From Carboxylicivirga caseinilyticus (lineage in GTDB: Bacteria > Bacteroidota > Bacteroidia > Bacteroidales > Marinilabiliaceae), in assembly GCA_025499705.1 (NCBI GenBank), contig JAFMVE010000002.1, forward strand, positions 159,389 to 223,388: a DNA stretch of 64,000 nucleotides, in the 5' to 3' direction. The translations under genes were made by a program, and so were the position numbers. Shown piece by piece: positions 1 through 8,361 of this stretch; positions within the stretch are counted from its first letter, which is position 1, and every line of letters starts with the position of its first letter. Below the pieces are notes generated by a model. It was not told the origin of the DNA, ran no database searches, and saw nothing but the letters and a program-made list of their open reading frames with translations.

Positions 1-2
1 AT

Positions 3-416
3 CCAATTAGCTGGGCTGATGAAGAACGTGATTTAACTGCCTGGCTAGGTAATGAAATGCAAAAGGAAGCTTTTGATAAACTATATTCGCTTTTGCCAAA
101 AATTAATCAATGCGAAGACGAAAAGCTGTTGAAAGACTGGCAATATCTTCAGGTTAGCGATCATTTTTATTACATGAGTACTAAATTCTTTTCCGATGGA
201 GAAGTGCATGCATATTTTAATCCTTATGAAACGCCTTATGAAGCATTTATAAACTATATGAATGTATTGAGTGATTTCACACTGCGATTAAATGCAGCCA
301 TTCCAGAATCAAATATAGAACAGGAATTAGCTAACCTGTCGCGTATAATTGAAAAGAAAGACAAAAAAATAAAACAACTGGAGAAACAATTAAAATCCAC
401 AACTAATAAAATTTAA
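3..416 (+). CDS. GH57-type alpha-amylase, C-terminal end (5' truncated by window)
   Basis: The reading frame is open to the left edge of the window, so this is the last ~138 residues of a longer protein; the first internal ATG is at 57 and is unlikely to be the true start. The visible part begins PISWADEERDLTAWLGN, which matches the C-terminal region of the GH57 alpha-amylases that Bacteroidetes keep in glycogen loci. The last ~35 residues are Lys/Glu-rich and probably form a short coiled coil. The CBM48 protein and the synthase/phosphorylase fusion follow on the same strand, which supports a role in alpha-glucan turnover. The catalytic residues of GH57 are outside the window, so activity cannot be judged. 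Confidence 0.75.
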   Translation, partial: PISWADEERDLTAWLGNEMQKEAFDKLYSLLPKINQCEDEKLLKDWQYLQVSDHFYYMSTKFFSDGEVHAYFNPYETPYEAFINYMNVLSDFTLRLNAAIPESNIEQELANLSRIIEKKDKKIKQLEKQLKSTTNKI

Positions 417-480
417 AACAACAATCCTCAATTATAGTAACACACAGGCAACTTGACTTATTAACCTTAAACTTTTTATC

Positions 481-786
481 ATGAGTATTAAGAAACAGTA
501 CCTAAAAAGTCGACCTGAATGTAAAGTGACCTTTAAATTAGGCAAATTAAACAATGTTGAATCCGTAAACATTGTTGGTAGTTTCAACAATTGGAGCCCT
601 ACTGAAACAAGTATGGAAAAACTTAAAAACGGATCTTTTTCTCAAACCTGCTACCTAGAAACAGGTGTTGATGTTCAATTTCGTTATTTGATTGATAATA
701 AGACATGGATGACCGAAGAGGAAGCTGATGATTTTGTCGAGACTGGAATGGGCGACGATCAGCTGAATGCGGTTATCAAACTGTGA
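481..786 (+). CDS. Small CBM48/isoamylase-N-like glycogen-binding protein
   Basis: This 101-aa soluble protein is essentially one carbohydrate-binding fold. Residues ~15-75 contain VNIVGSFNNWSP, the signature of CBM48 and of the AMPK-beta glycogen-binding module, followed by aromatic residues (FRYLIDNKTW) that commonly form the glucan contact. It has no signal peptide and no catalytic domain. It lies between the GH57 gene (64 nt upstream) and the synthase/phosphorylase gene (42 nt downstream), so it is probably co-transcribed with them. I infer a role in docking enzymes on, or regulating them at, the glycogen particle; only the binding fold is supported by sequence. Confidence 0.8.
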   Translation: MSIKKQYLKSRPECKVTFKLGKLNNVESVNIVGSFNNWSPTETSMEKLKNGSFSQTCYLETGVDVQFRYLIDNKTWMTEEEADDFVETGMGDDQLNAVIKL

Positions 787-828
787 AGAAAGAGTTGACC
801 TATTGGTCGGAAAACAAAAAACAGAGGT

Positions 829-3800
829 ATGATTAGTAGCTTTTTAAAGCCCGACTATATTTTTGAAACAAGTTGGGAAGTGTGCAATAAAATGGGCGGC
901 ATACATACGGTTTTAGCCACCAAAGCACAAACGTTGGTGCAGGAGTTTCAGGACAAAGTGATTTATATAGGTCCTGATGTTTGGAGGGGTACACCTACAA
1001 ACCCTGAATTTTTAGAGGAAAACAGCCTTTTTCCGGATTGGAAAGATGAGCTACAACAGGAAGGAATTGCGGTTAGAATAGGAAGATGGAATATTGTTGG
1101 AAGACCAATAGTAGTTTTAGTTGACTTCACCTCTTTCATGCAAATGAAAGATGATATACTTGCAAAGTATTGGGAATGGTTTGCAGTTGACAGTATTAGT
1201 GGGCAATGGGATTACATCGAATCGGTTTTGTTTGGATATGCTTCAGGAAAGGTAATCGAAAGTTTTTATCGTTACTTCCTGGGAATGAACGACAAGGTAA
1301 TTGCTCATTACCATGAATGGATGACCGGATCCGGAGCTTTATATCTAAATAAAGCATTACCTCAGGTTGGTACTATTTTTACAACACATGCAACTGTTGT
1401 GGGCCGTTCACTTGCTGGTAATGGATATGCTTTTTATGACAGCTTAACCGAATATGATGGAGATACAAAGGCACAGGACCTTCACATTGTGGCGAAGCAC
1501 TCGATGGAAAAGAAAGCAGCAGTTAATGTTGATTGCTTCACAACCGTTTCTGAAATCACTGCCAGAGAATGTAAACAGTTTCTGACCCGTGAAGTAGATG
1601 TTGTAACTCCCAATGGTTTTGAAGAAGATTTTGTTCCCAAAGGAGAAGATTTTGATCAGAAAAGATCCATCGCCCGTAATAAACTGAAAGAAGTTGCAGA
1701 AGCTCTTTTGGGCTACGAACTATCTTCAGATGCTATGTTTATTGCTAATAGTGGACGCTATGAGTTTAAGAACAAGGGTATCGACGTTTTTATGGATACT
1801 CTTCAAAAACTAAACGAACCTCAGGCATTGGATCGTGAAGTAGTTGCTTTTGTACTGATTCCAGCTAACTCCTATGGCCCTCGGAAAGACTTAATTGAGA
1901 AATTGGAAAGCAAAGATAAAAACCATCTGCTTGACAATCCTTTTTTAACCCATGGCCTGAATGATCTGGGTTATGACCCTATCATCAATAAAATACAAGA
2001 TACCCACCTAAATAACGAACAAGGTGATAAAGTTAAACTGATATTTGTTCCTTCCTATCTCAAAGGTGATGATGGTATTTTCAATATGCCATACTACGAT
2101 CTTTTGATTGGTATGGATTTAACCGTTTTCCCTTCTTATTACGAACCTTGGGGATATACTCCGGTTGAAAGTCTTGCATTTCAGATCCCAACCATTACTA
2201 CGGATCTAGCGGGATTTGGATTATATGCAAGTAAATTATCTAAAGATATTACTGAAGGAGTTGCTGTTCTTCATCGTGATGATTCAAATCACAACGAAAT
2301 TGTGAATGCCACAGCAGAAGTAATTAAGCAATATGCAAAACTTGGTAGTGATGATGTTGCATTAAGTAGAAGCAAAGCGAATGACATAGCAGATTCGGTT
2401 GCCTGGGATGCATTAATAAAGCATTATTACAATGCTTTTGACATTGCTTTAAAAGCTGTTGAAAGTAGAAAAGATTCGATAAGTCCACTTCAGAAAGATG
2501 CAAGAATCAGAACTAAACCGCAACCATCATCTCAGCCAAAGTGGAAAAAGATTATCGTTAAGTCTAAACTACCTGAGTCTCTTGCTCCCCTTCAGGAGTT
2601 AAGTCACAACTTATGGTGGTCGTGGAATTATCAGGCAACAGAGCTATACGAAGAAATAGATGGAGAGCTTTGGTCTGAAGTCAAGAAAAATCCAATGTTA
2701 CTGCTTGAAAAAGTACCATATGACAGATTAAGTACTTTAGCAAAGGATGAGCAATACGTTAGTAAAGTAAATAAGGTATACTCCATGTTTACAAAATATA
2801 TGGAAAGACCTTATTGCGACAGCCCTTCTATTTCCTATTTCAGTATGGAATATGGAATTAACGATATCCTGAAGATATACTCAGGTGGATTGGGTGTATT
2901 GGCCGGAGATTATCTGAAAGAAGCAAGTGACTGTGCTGTCAATATGGTAGCCGTAGGTTTATTATATCGATATGGATATTTTAAACAAGCCCTGTCGCTA
3001 AGTGGTGAACAGATGGCGCTTTATGATGCACAGGAATTCTCAAGTCTGCCTCTCGACGAAGTTAGAAATGAAGATGGTTCGTTGGTTGAAGTTGCTCTTA
3101 ATATGCCTGGGCGCACAGTTTACGCCAAAGTTTGGAAAGCAATGGTTGGGCGTATTCCGTTATATTTACTAGATACCGATGTTGCTAAAAACAATCAGCA
3201 GGATAAAGACATCACTCATAGCCTGTATGGAGGTGACTGGGAAAATCGTCTAAAACAAGAGATATTACTTGGTATGGGTGGAATGCGCATGTTGAATGAA
3301 CTTGGTATTAACAATCAGGTTTATCACTGCAACGAAGGTCACGCTGCTCTTATCAACATTCAGCGAATGATTGATTTAATTGAAAGTAAGTTTACTTACA
3401 ATGAAGCAATGGAACTGGTTCGCGCCTCTTCATTGTTTACAACTCATACCCCTGTGCCTGCAGGACACGATAAATTTGATGAAGATCTGCTACGTGTATA
3501 TATGCGTCACATCCCTGAGAAGCTAAATGTTTCGTGGGATGATTTCATGGATCTGGGACGAGAAAACCCTGGTGATAAAGGTGAGAAATTCAGCATGAGT
3601 AACCTGGCGGCAAAAACATCTCAGGAGATGAACGGAGTTAGCTGGTTGCATGGTGAAGTATCTAAAGATATGTTCCAAAATCTGTGGAAAGGATTCTATC
3701 CACAGGAGCTTCATATCGGATATGTAACCAATGGAGTGCATTACGGAACATGGACTGCTAAAGATATGAGGGTATTTTATGAGACTCAGTTCGATGATGA

Positions 3801-5064
3801 CTTCATGACTGATCTTGCCAATAAAAAATACTGGGAACATATTCAGAGTTTATCTGACGGTAAAATATGGTCGATAAGAAAAGATCTTAAGAAAAAACTG
3901 ATTGATTATATTAAAGACCGTACTTACGAAAACTTATCTACCACACATTCTGATCCATCTACTATTTACGAGGTGATGGAAAAGTTGGATGAAAACTCTT
4001 TAACCATTGGTTTCGCACGCCGATTTGCCACTTACAAAAGGGCTCACCTGTTATTTACTGATACAGAAAGATTAGCCCGGATTGTTAATAATCCTGATCG
4101 TCCAGTTCAGTTTATATTTTCAGGTAAAGCACACCCTGCTGATGGTGGTGGTCAATCGTTGATCAAGCACATTGTTGAAATCTCGCGTCGCCCTGAGTTT
4201 ATTGGAAAAATTGTTTTCCTTGAAAACTATGACATGGATATGGCTAAACGTTTGGTTAGTGGTGTAGATGTTTGGTTAAATACTCCAACCCGTCCATTGG
4301 AAGCATCCGGTACATCAGGACAGAAAGCCGAAATGAATGGTGTACTTAACTTCAGCGTATTAGACGGATGGTGGTACGAAGGATATCGCGAAAATGCAGG
4401 ATGGGCACTTACTGACAAACGTACATACGAGAACCAGAATTACCAGGATGAATTGGATGCCGCTGTAATATACAGTATCCTCGAAAATGAGTTGATTCCT
4501 GCTTATTACGAACAGGATGATGACGGAATTTCTGCCAAATGGATGCAATATGTGAAGAATTCAATATCATCCATTGCACCTGACTATACAACCAAACGTA
4601 TGATGGATGATTACCGCAGTCGTTTTTACGATCCAATGGGTAAACGTCTGAAGACTCTGATTGAAGATGATTATAAGATTGCACGTGAGTTGGCAGCATG
4701 GAAGCGTAAGGTTTTGTTAAACTGGGATCATGTTGATGTACTGGAAATTGATTTACCGGATATCGGTCGTCAGGAACTTGGAATTGGAGAAGAGTACTCT
4801 ATTCATGTGGCTATAGATCTTAAACAGTTGTATGGTATTGATGTTGGACTGGAGATGGTTGTTGTTGATGGAAATGATGATGCAAGTCCTAAAACAGTTC
4901 ATACACATGCTTTCGACCTGGTAAAAGAGGAAGGAACAAAAATTCATTATCAACTTAAACATACCCTTAATTTACCGGGAGTATTTAAGTTTGGAATAAG
5001 AATGTATCCGACACATGATCATCTGCCCCACAGGCAAGATTTTAGTATTATGCGATGGTTATAA
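829..5064 (+). CDS. Bifunctional glycogen synthase (GT3-like) / alpha-glucan phosphorylase (GT35) fusion
   Basis: The protein is 1411 aa in one uninterrupted frame. Residues ~10-550 are a eukaryote-type glycogen synthase: FETSWEVCNKMGGIHT near residue 12 and FPSYYEPWGYTPVES at ~434-448 are the GT3 signatures, whose family normally transfers glucose from UDP-glucose. A polar linker at ~550-570 leads into an alpha-glucan phosphorylase of the AgpA/DUF3417 type (LSHNLWWSWN near ~590). Its pyridoxal phosphate motif, EASGTSGQKAEMNG, places the PLP lysine at about K1166. The two halves catalyse chain extension and phosphorolysis, opposing steps of glycogen metabolism. It is the last gene of its operon and is followed by a strong terminator. 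Both halves look full length; cytoplasmic. Confidence 0.9.
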   Translation: MISSFLKPDYIFETSWEVCNKMGGIHTVLATKAQTLVQEFQDKVIYIGPDVWRGTPTNPEFLEENSLFPDWKDELQQEGIAVRIGRWNIVGRPIVVLVDFTSFMQMKDDILAKYWEWFAVDSISGQWDYIESVLFGYASGKVIESFYRYFLGMNDKVIAHYHEWMTGSGALYLNKALPQVGTIFTTHATVVGRSLAGNGYAFYDSLTEYDGDTKAQDLHIVAKHSMEKKAAVNVDCFTTVSEITARECKQFLTREVDVVTPNGFEEDFVPKGEDFDQKRSIARNKLKEVAEALLGYELSSDAMFIANSGRYEFKNKGIDVFMDTLQKLNEPQALDREVVAFVLIPANSYGPRKDLIEKLESKDKNHLLDNPFLTHGLNDLGYDPIINKIQDTHLNNEQGDKVKLIFVPSYLKGDDGIFNMPYYDLLIGMDLTVFPSYYEPWGYTPVESLAFQIPTITTDLAGFGLYASKLSKDITEGVAVLHRDDSNHNEIVNATAEVIKQYAKLGSDDVALSRSKANDIADSVAWDALIKHYYNAFDIALKAVESRKDSISPLQKDARIRTKPQPSSQPKWKKIIVKSKLPESLAPLQELSHNLWWSWNYQATELYEEIDGELWSEVKKNPMLLLEKVPYDRLSTLAKDEQYVSKVNKVYSMFTKYMERPYCDSPSISYFSMEYGINDILKIYSGGLGVLAGDYLKEASDCAVNMVAVGLLYRYGYFKQALSLSGEQMALYDAQEFSSLPLDEVRNEDGSLVEVALNMPGRTVYAKVWKAMVGRIPLYLLDTDVAKNNQQDKDITHSLYGGDWENRLKQEILLGMGGMRMLNELGINNQVYHCNEGHAALINIQRMIDLIESKFTYNEAMELVRASSLFTTHTPVPAGHDKFDEDLLRVYMRHIPEKLNVSWDDFMDLGRENPGDKGEKFSMSNLAAKTSQEMNGVSWLHGEVSKDMFQNLWKGFYPQELHIGYVTNGVHYGTWTAKDMRVFYETQFDDDFMTDLANKKYWEHIQSLSDGKIWSIRKDLKKKLIDYIKDRTYENLSTTHSDPSTIYEVMEKLDENSLTIGFARRFATYKRAHLLFTDTERLARIVNNPDRPVQFIFSGKAHPADGGGQSLIKHIVEISRRPEFIGKIVFLENYDMDMAKRLVSGVDVWLNTPTRPLEASGTSGQKAEMNGVLNFSVLDGWWYEGYRENAGWALTDKRTYENQNYQDELDAAVIYSILENELIPAYYEQDDDGISAKWMQYVKNSISSIAPDYTTKRMMDDYRSRFYDPMGKRLKTLIEDDYKIARELAAWKRKVLLNWDHVDVLEIDLPDIGRQELGIGEEYSIHVAIDLKQLYGIDVGLEMVVVDGNDDASPKTVHTHAFDLVKEEGTKIHYQLKHTLNLPGVFKFGIRMYPTHDHLPHRQDFSIMRWL

Positions 5065-5071
5065 TATTCAC

Positions 5072-5095
5072 AAGGGGCTTCGGCCCCTTTTTTTT
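5072..5095 (+). terminator. Intrinsic terminator of the glycogen operon
   Basis: A 7-bp stem (AAGGGGC/GCCCCTT) is closed by a TTCG tetraloop and followed directly by a run of T. It begins 8 nt after the stop codon of the synthase/phosphorylase gene. Confidence 0.93.
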
Positions 5096-5096
5096 G

Positions 5097-5125
5097 TTTG
5101 CTATTGACTTCCTGAATTATTTTTA
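5097..5125 (+). promoter_or_regulatory. Possible Bacteroidetes promoter (TTTG-N17-TATTTTTA)
   Basis: TTTG at 5097-5100 and TATTTTTA at 5118-5125 match the -33 box and 7 of 8 positions of the -7 consensus TAnnTTTG, with a 17-bp spacer. The site lies between the upstream terminator and the start at 5182. Base composition is AT-rich, so chance is possible. Confidence 0.3.
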
Positions 5126-5181
5126 GAAACTTGATTTACAATTCATTCCAACAAATTAAACCCAGATAATCTAAAAATAAG

Positions 5182-5601
5182 ATGAACTCAAGAAACATTA
5201 AGCTTATCGTCTTTCTTGCCCTGCTCATTCATGGCATAGGGCATTTTCAAGGAGTAGTTGCCAGTTTAGGTGTTAAAATTAATAAGGCTGACCCTGCTAA
5301 GTCATGGTTGTTTAAAGACTTTAGTGAAAGAACCAATAAAACAATTTGTTTCATCCTATTTCTCACAACAGGAGTATTAGGAATCTTAACAGCACTTGGT
5401 TTTAAAGACATATTGGTTGCAAATGAAAGCTGGCAAACACTTGCAGTTATTACTGCATTTTTATCTACAACCTGCCTCATTATTTTTCCCAATGGATTCG
5501 CACTGTTTTTTAATAAGGTTGGAGCCATTGCTGTTAATCTCTTTATCTATTATTCAATTTTATTCGCTCAAAAATGGCCGACAGAAATCTTTCAGGAGTG
5601 A
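5182..5601 (+). CDS. Small multi-pass membrane protein of unknown function
   Basis: This 139-aa protein has about four hydrophobic segments (near residues 7-28, 53-73, 85-103 and 112-131) and ends in a short polar tail. I do not recognise the family. The segment LIHGIGHFQGV in the first helix, with two His and a Gln, is the most distinctive feature and is unusual inside a membrane span. It is followed 39 nt later by the DUF2809 gene on the same strand, so the two membrane proteins may be co-expressed. The start at 5182 places the first helix right at the N-terminus, as expected for a membrane protein. Confidence 0.7.
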   Translation: MNSRNIKLIVFLALLIHGIGHFQGVVASLGVKINKADPAKSWLFKDFSERTNKTICFILFLTTGVLGILTALGFKDILVANESWQTLAVITAFLSTTCLIIFPNGFALFFNKVGAIAVNLFIYYSILFAQKWPTEIFQE

Positions 5602-5640
5602 AAGATTGGCAATTAATTTTTCCGGCTTAATGAATAACAG

Positions 5641-6081
5641 ATGATGAATGTTACCTATCTTCATCAACTATTTAAAGATTCCATGAAATTATTCACAAAG
5701 CCAAGACTTATATACCTATTCTCAACTTTAGTACTAATCTTTTTCGGATTGTATATAAGATCAGAATATATAACTATCACCGAATTGATTGAACCCTATA
5801 TCGGGGATATCATCTGGGGAGCCATGGTATTTTGTTTTTTCGGGGTGTTATTTCCAAAATTAGCGCTATATAAACGGTTATTGGCTGCTTTAATTTTTTC
5901 ATATCTAATCGAGTTCTCACAATTAATGAAATATGATTGGATTGAAACACTTCGCAGTTATAAAATCATTGCTTTGGTAATTGGTTATGACTATTCAACA
6001 AGTGATCTGATCTGTTACTCCATTGGTATTGGAACTGCTTACCTAATTAATAGAAGAATCTTGAGGTACATTATATCCTAA
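5641..6081 (+). CDS. DUF2809 family integral membrane protein
   Basis: The 146-aa protein has four predicted membrane helices. The pattern IGDIIWGAMVFCFF, then IEFSQLMKYDWIETLRSYK, then a helix starting near SDLICYSIGIGTAYL fits DUF2809, a family of small membrane proteins without a known function. Two Met codons open the frame (5641 and 5644); the choice changes one residue only. The 3' end overlaps the 3' end of the convergent ybaK gene by 4 nt, so there is no room for a terminator between them. Confidence 0.75.
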   Translation: MMNVTYLHQLFKDSMKLFTKPRLIYLFSTLVLIFFGLYIRSEYITITELIEPYIGDIIWGAMVFCFFGVLFPKLALYKRLLAALIFSYLIEFSQLMKYDWIETLRSYKIIALVIGYDYSTSDLICYSIGIGTAYLINRRILRYIIS

Positions 6082-6545
6082 ATTAACTCACCAACTTCCA
6101 TCCGTGCAAAGTCAATTAAATTTTTGGGATTTAATTTGATCTGCATACCACGTTGGCCGGCACTGATAAAGATGAAATCAAAATCTAAACACGAATGATG
6201 AATATAATTAGGATAAGGTTTTTTCATACCAATTGGTGTGCATCCTCCTCTGATATATCCGGTAAGAGGCAGTAATTCTTTCATCTGAATCATTTCGGCT
6301 TTTTTATTACCCGAAATTTTGGCAGCTTTTTTTAAATCCACCTCATCATTCCCGGGAATCACACAAACGAAAACTCCTGTTTTATCACCCCGTAAGACCA
6401 ATGTTTTAAAAACCTGTTCTACATTCTGTCCCAATTTAGAAGCAACCGTTGGAGCACTTAAATCCGTTTCATCAACAGTATATTCAACTGTTTCGTATTT
6501 TATCTTTTGCTTATCAAGTAACCGAATAGCATTGGTCTTTTTCAT
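6078..6545 (-). CDS. ybaK: Cys-tRNA(Pro)/Cys-tRNA(Cys) deacylase YbaK/EbsC
   Basis: This 155-aa protein has the YbaK/aminoacyl-tRNA editing fold: KTNAIRLLDKQKIKYE at the N-terminus, VFKTLVLRGDKTGVFVCVIPG with the conserved lysine, and GGCTPIGMKKPYP, the characteristic substrate-pocket loop. YbaK hydrolyses Cys mis-attached to tRNA-Pro, acting in trans in the cytoplasm. Its length is normal for the family. It is transcribed alone; a 20-bp palindrome lies about 34 nt upstream of the start. Confidence 0.93.
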   Translation of the reverse strand: MKKTNAIRLLDKQKIKYETVEYTVDETDLSAPTVASKLGQNVEQVFKTLVLRGDKTGVFVCVIPGNDEVDLKKAAKISGNKKAEMIQMKELLPLTGYIRGGCTPIGMKKPYPNYIHHSCLDFDFIFISAGQRGMQIKLNPKNLIDFARMEVGELI

Positions 6546-6578
6546 TTCTGTTTATTATGTCATAAAAATACATCGAAA

Positions 6579-6598
6579 TTTTTCGTTTAAACGAAAAA
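6579..6598. repeat. Perfect 20-bp palindrome upstream of ybaK
   Basis: TTTTTCGTTT is followed immediately by its exact reverse complement. The left arm is preceded by CGAAATTTTTCG, so alternative overlapping inverted repeats exist. The palindrome partly overlaps the T-tract of the M14 operon terminator. It could be an operator for ybaK or an extension of that terminator. Confidence 0.6.
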
Positions 6599-6628
6599 AG
6601 AGGAAATGCTTCCACTTCCTCCTTTTTT
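6594..6628 (-). terminator. Terminator of the M14 peptidase operon (possibly bidirectional)
   Basis: The stem GAGGAA (6600-6605) / TTCCTC (6616-6621) is flanked by six A on the left and eight T on the right. Read on the minus strand it follows the stop of the M14 carboxypeptidase gene by about 25 nt and ends in a U-run. The T-run on the other side would also allow termination on the plus strand. Confidence 0.65.
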
Positions 6629-6645
6629 TTATGAATTGTGTTTGA

Positions 6646-8355
6646 CTACAGCATTATAGTTTTACTCAATTTTCCAGCCTTCACCGAGTTGTATTCAATG
6701 GTAATTTTACCACTTCCTTCCACAATAAACTCATATTCTTTTTTATCAAACCCCGGAACTGTCACAAATTGAATCTCAGGTTTATATTCTTTATACTTCA
6801 CATCATCCAGCAATAAATTAGTGATCTGACCACCCGTAATTACTTTTGCACCCTTGATCGAAAGCTGATCTTGTGGGAAAAGTTTTTCTTTAACCGAAAT
6901 ACCTGTTAAACTTGGCATTCCTTTAGCATTGGTTAATCTCACACGTACTCTCTTTAACTTGCCATCCAGCTTTTGAATATCAAAAACATCCATCGTAACT
7001 TCTGGTGTTTGCTCGGCCGCGAATAAGATAACAGATGCATTTCGATGCACCAGATCATTGAGCATAAAAGGATGTGGCAAACGGTTACTCATCTTAACCC
7101 AACCGCCAATTTCAATCTCACCATACTGCGGATGATTAAATTTAACCCATGGTTTGTATAATTCACCTAAACCAAGATGATCGTTAAACTTTAATTTTTC
7201 CCTGTTTGATTCATCTCTGTCCTCCTCTGGTTTTGTAATATCCTTGCGATAAGTTTCCTGCGAACCCATGAACAACTCTCCAACAAATGTGTAAGCGCCA
7301 CAAATATTATACATAAACTCTCCGTAATCACCTGTTGTTGGATACAATTCCCATGAAGGCATATATCGATATCCGGGTGTCATCTTTTCAGCATTCTGGC
7401 CAAGATAATCGTAAAGTTTAACATCAACAGGGGCAAGTGTTTCATCTTTTACAGCCGGGCCACGAAGCCACATACCACCATAATTATGAAACATAAATGC
7501 CATAATGATATTGGGTCGTTTCATCACATACTCAGACAAAGCTTTTAATCCAACACCCGACAATGGGTACAATCCCGAACCTCTCTCAATATAATTGGGA
7601 TTCCAACGATATCCCCAGTTACGGTTTGGATCGAGATATCCTTCTGCATCTTCATTAAATCTTCCGTCTCCGTCATTATCAATACCTTCACTTCCCAACA
7701 ATGTCCATTCACCTTTTTCACCCGGCTTAACCCTTACCATCAGACGTTCATCTTCAGGGTCTGTTTTATATTTCCCAAAAGGATCGCGAATTCGCATCTG
7801 GCAAATGCTTCCATCGCCATCCAGATCATCATAGGTATCTTCATCCAGTAATCCATCCTTATCGTCATCACGAGGGACACGCAGGCTCCGGCTACTATGC
7901 ATGGTATTGGCATCATTGAAAAAATGAGCACGCCCATCAACATTTACAACAGGTACTATGTAATGCACATTTTTATCAACCACTTTTTTGATTCGTTCAT
8001 TTTCGTTGTACTTAGTCAACAGCATATTGGCATAATACAAACAGACCTCACCAGCCTGAATTTCATTACCATGAATATTACCATCCACATAGATGCCCGG
8101 CTTATCCGACTCTTTTCCGGTGGCTTCATTGTTTATGGTCAAGGCATAAATGTCGCGACCTTCTTCACTTTGTCCCACCACATCAAGCGATGTTAATTTA
8201 GGATAGGCCTGATGCAATGCTTTTAACGCCTCGGTTACCTCATCATAGTTGTAGTAAAAATCGAAACGTAACGGCACTTCAATCTTATGTTGTTCATTTT
8301 GTGCCATTATGTGATGACCTATCATCACCAATAAAACTAAAAGTATATTCTTCAT
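6646..8355 (-). CDS. Secreted zinc carboxypeptidase, M14 family, with Asp-rich insertion
   Basis: This 569-aa protein starts with a signal peptide (cleavage near MAQ at residue ~19). All M14 landmarks are present: zinc ligands in HGNE (H95, E98), the substrate-binding NRN (N244-R245-N246), the third zinc ligand H290 in MFHNYGG, and the probable general base E360 in FVGELF. Between the first zinc motif and NRN there is an insertion (~160-240) with DDDKDG, DLDGDG and DNDGDG, which look like EF-hand/dockerin-type calcium loops. The C-terminal ~150 residues look like beta-sandwich modules. I infer an exported, calcium-stabilised metallocarboxypeptidase. It is the second gene of a two-gene operon with a paralogue 6 nt upstream. 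Confidence 0.88.
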   Translation of the reverse strand: MKNILLVLLVMIGHHIMAQNEQHKIEVPLRFDFYYNYDEVTEALKALHQAYPKLTSLDVVGQSEEGRDIYALTINNEATGKESDKPGIYVDGNIHGNEIQAGEVCLYYANMLLTKYNENERIKKVVDKNVHYIVPVVNVDGRAHFFNDANTMHSSRSLRVPRDDDKDGLLDEDTYDDLDGDGSICQMRIRDPFGKYKTDPEDERLMVRVKPGEKGEWTLLGSEGIDNDGDGRFNEDAEGYLDPNRNWGYRWNPNYIERGSGLYPLSGVGLKALSEYVMKRPNIIMAFMFHNYGGMWLRGPAVKDETLAPVDVKLYDYLGQNAEKMTPGYRYMPSWELYPTTGDYGEFMYNICGAYTFVGELFMGSQETYRKDITKPEEDRDESNREKLKFNDHLGLGELYKPWVKFNHPQYGEIEIGGWVKMSNRLPHPFMLNDLVHRNASVILFAAEQTPEVTMDVFDIQKLDGKLKRVRVRLTNAKGMPSLTGISVKEKLFPQDQLSIKGAKVITGGQITNLLLDDVKYKEYKPEIQFVTVPGFDKKEYEFIVEGSGKITIEYNSVKAGKLSKTIML

Positions 8356-8361
8356 GGCAGA

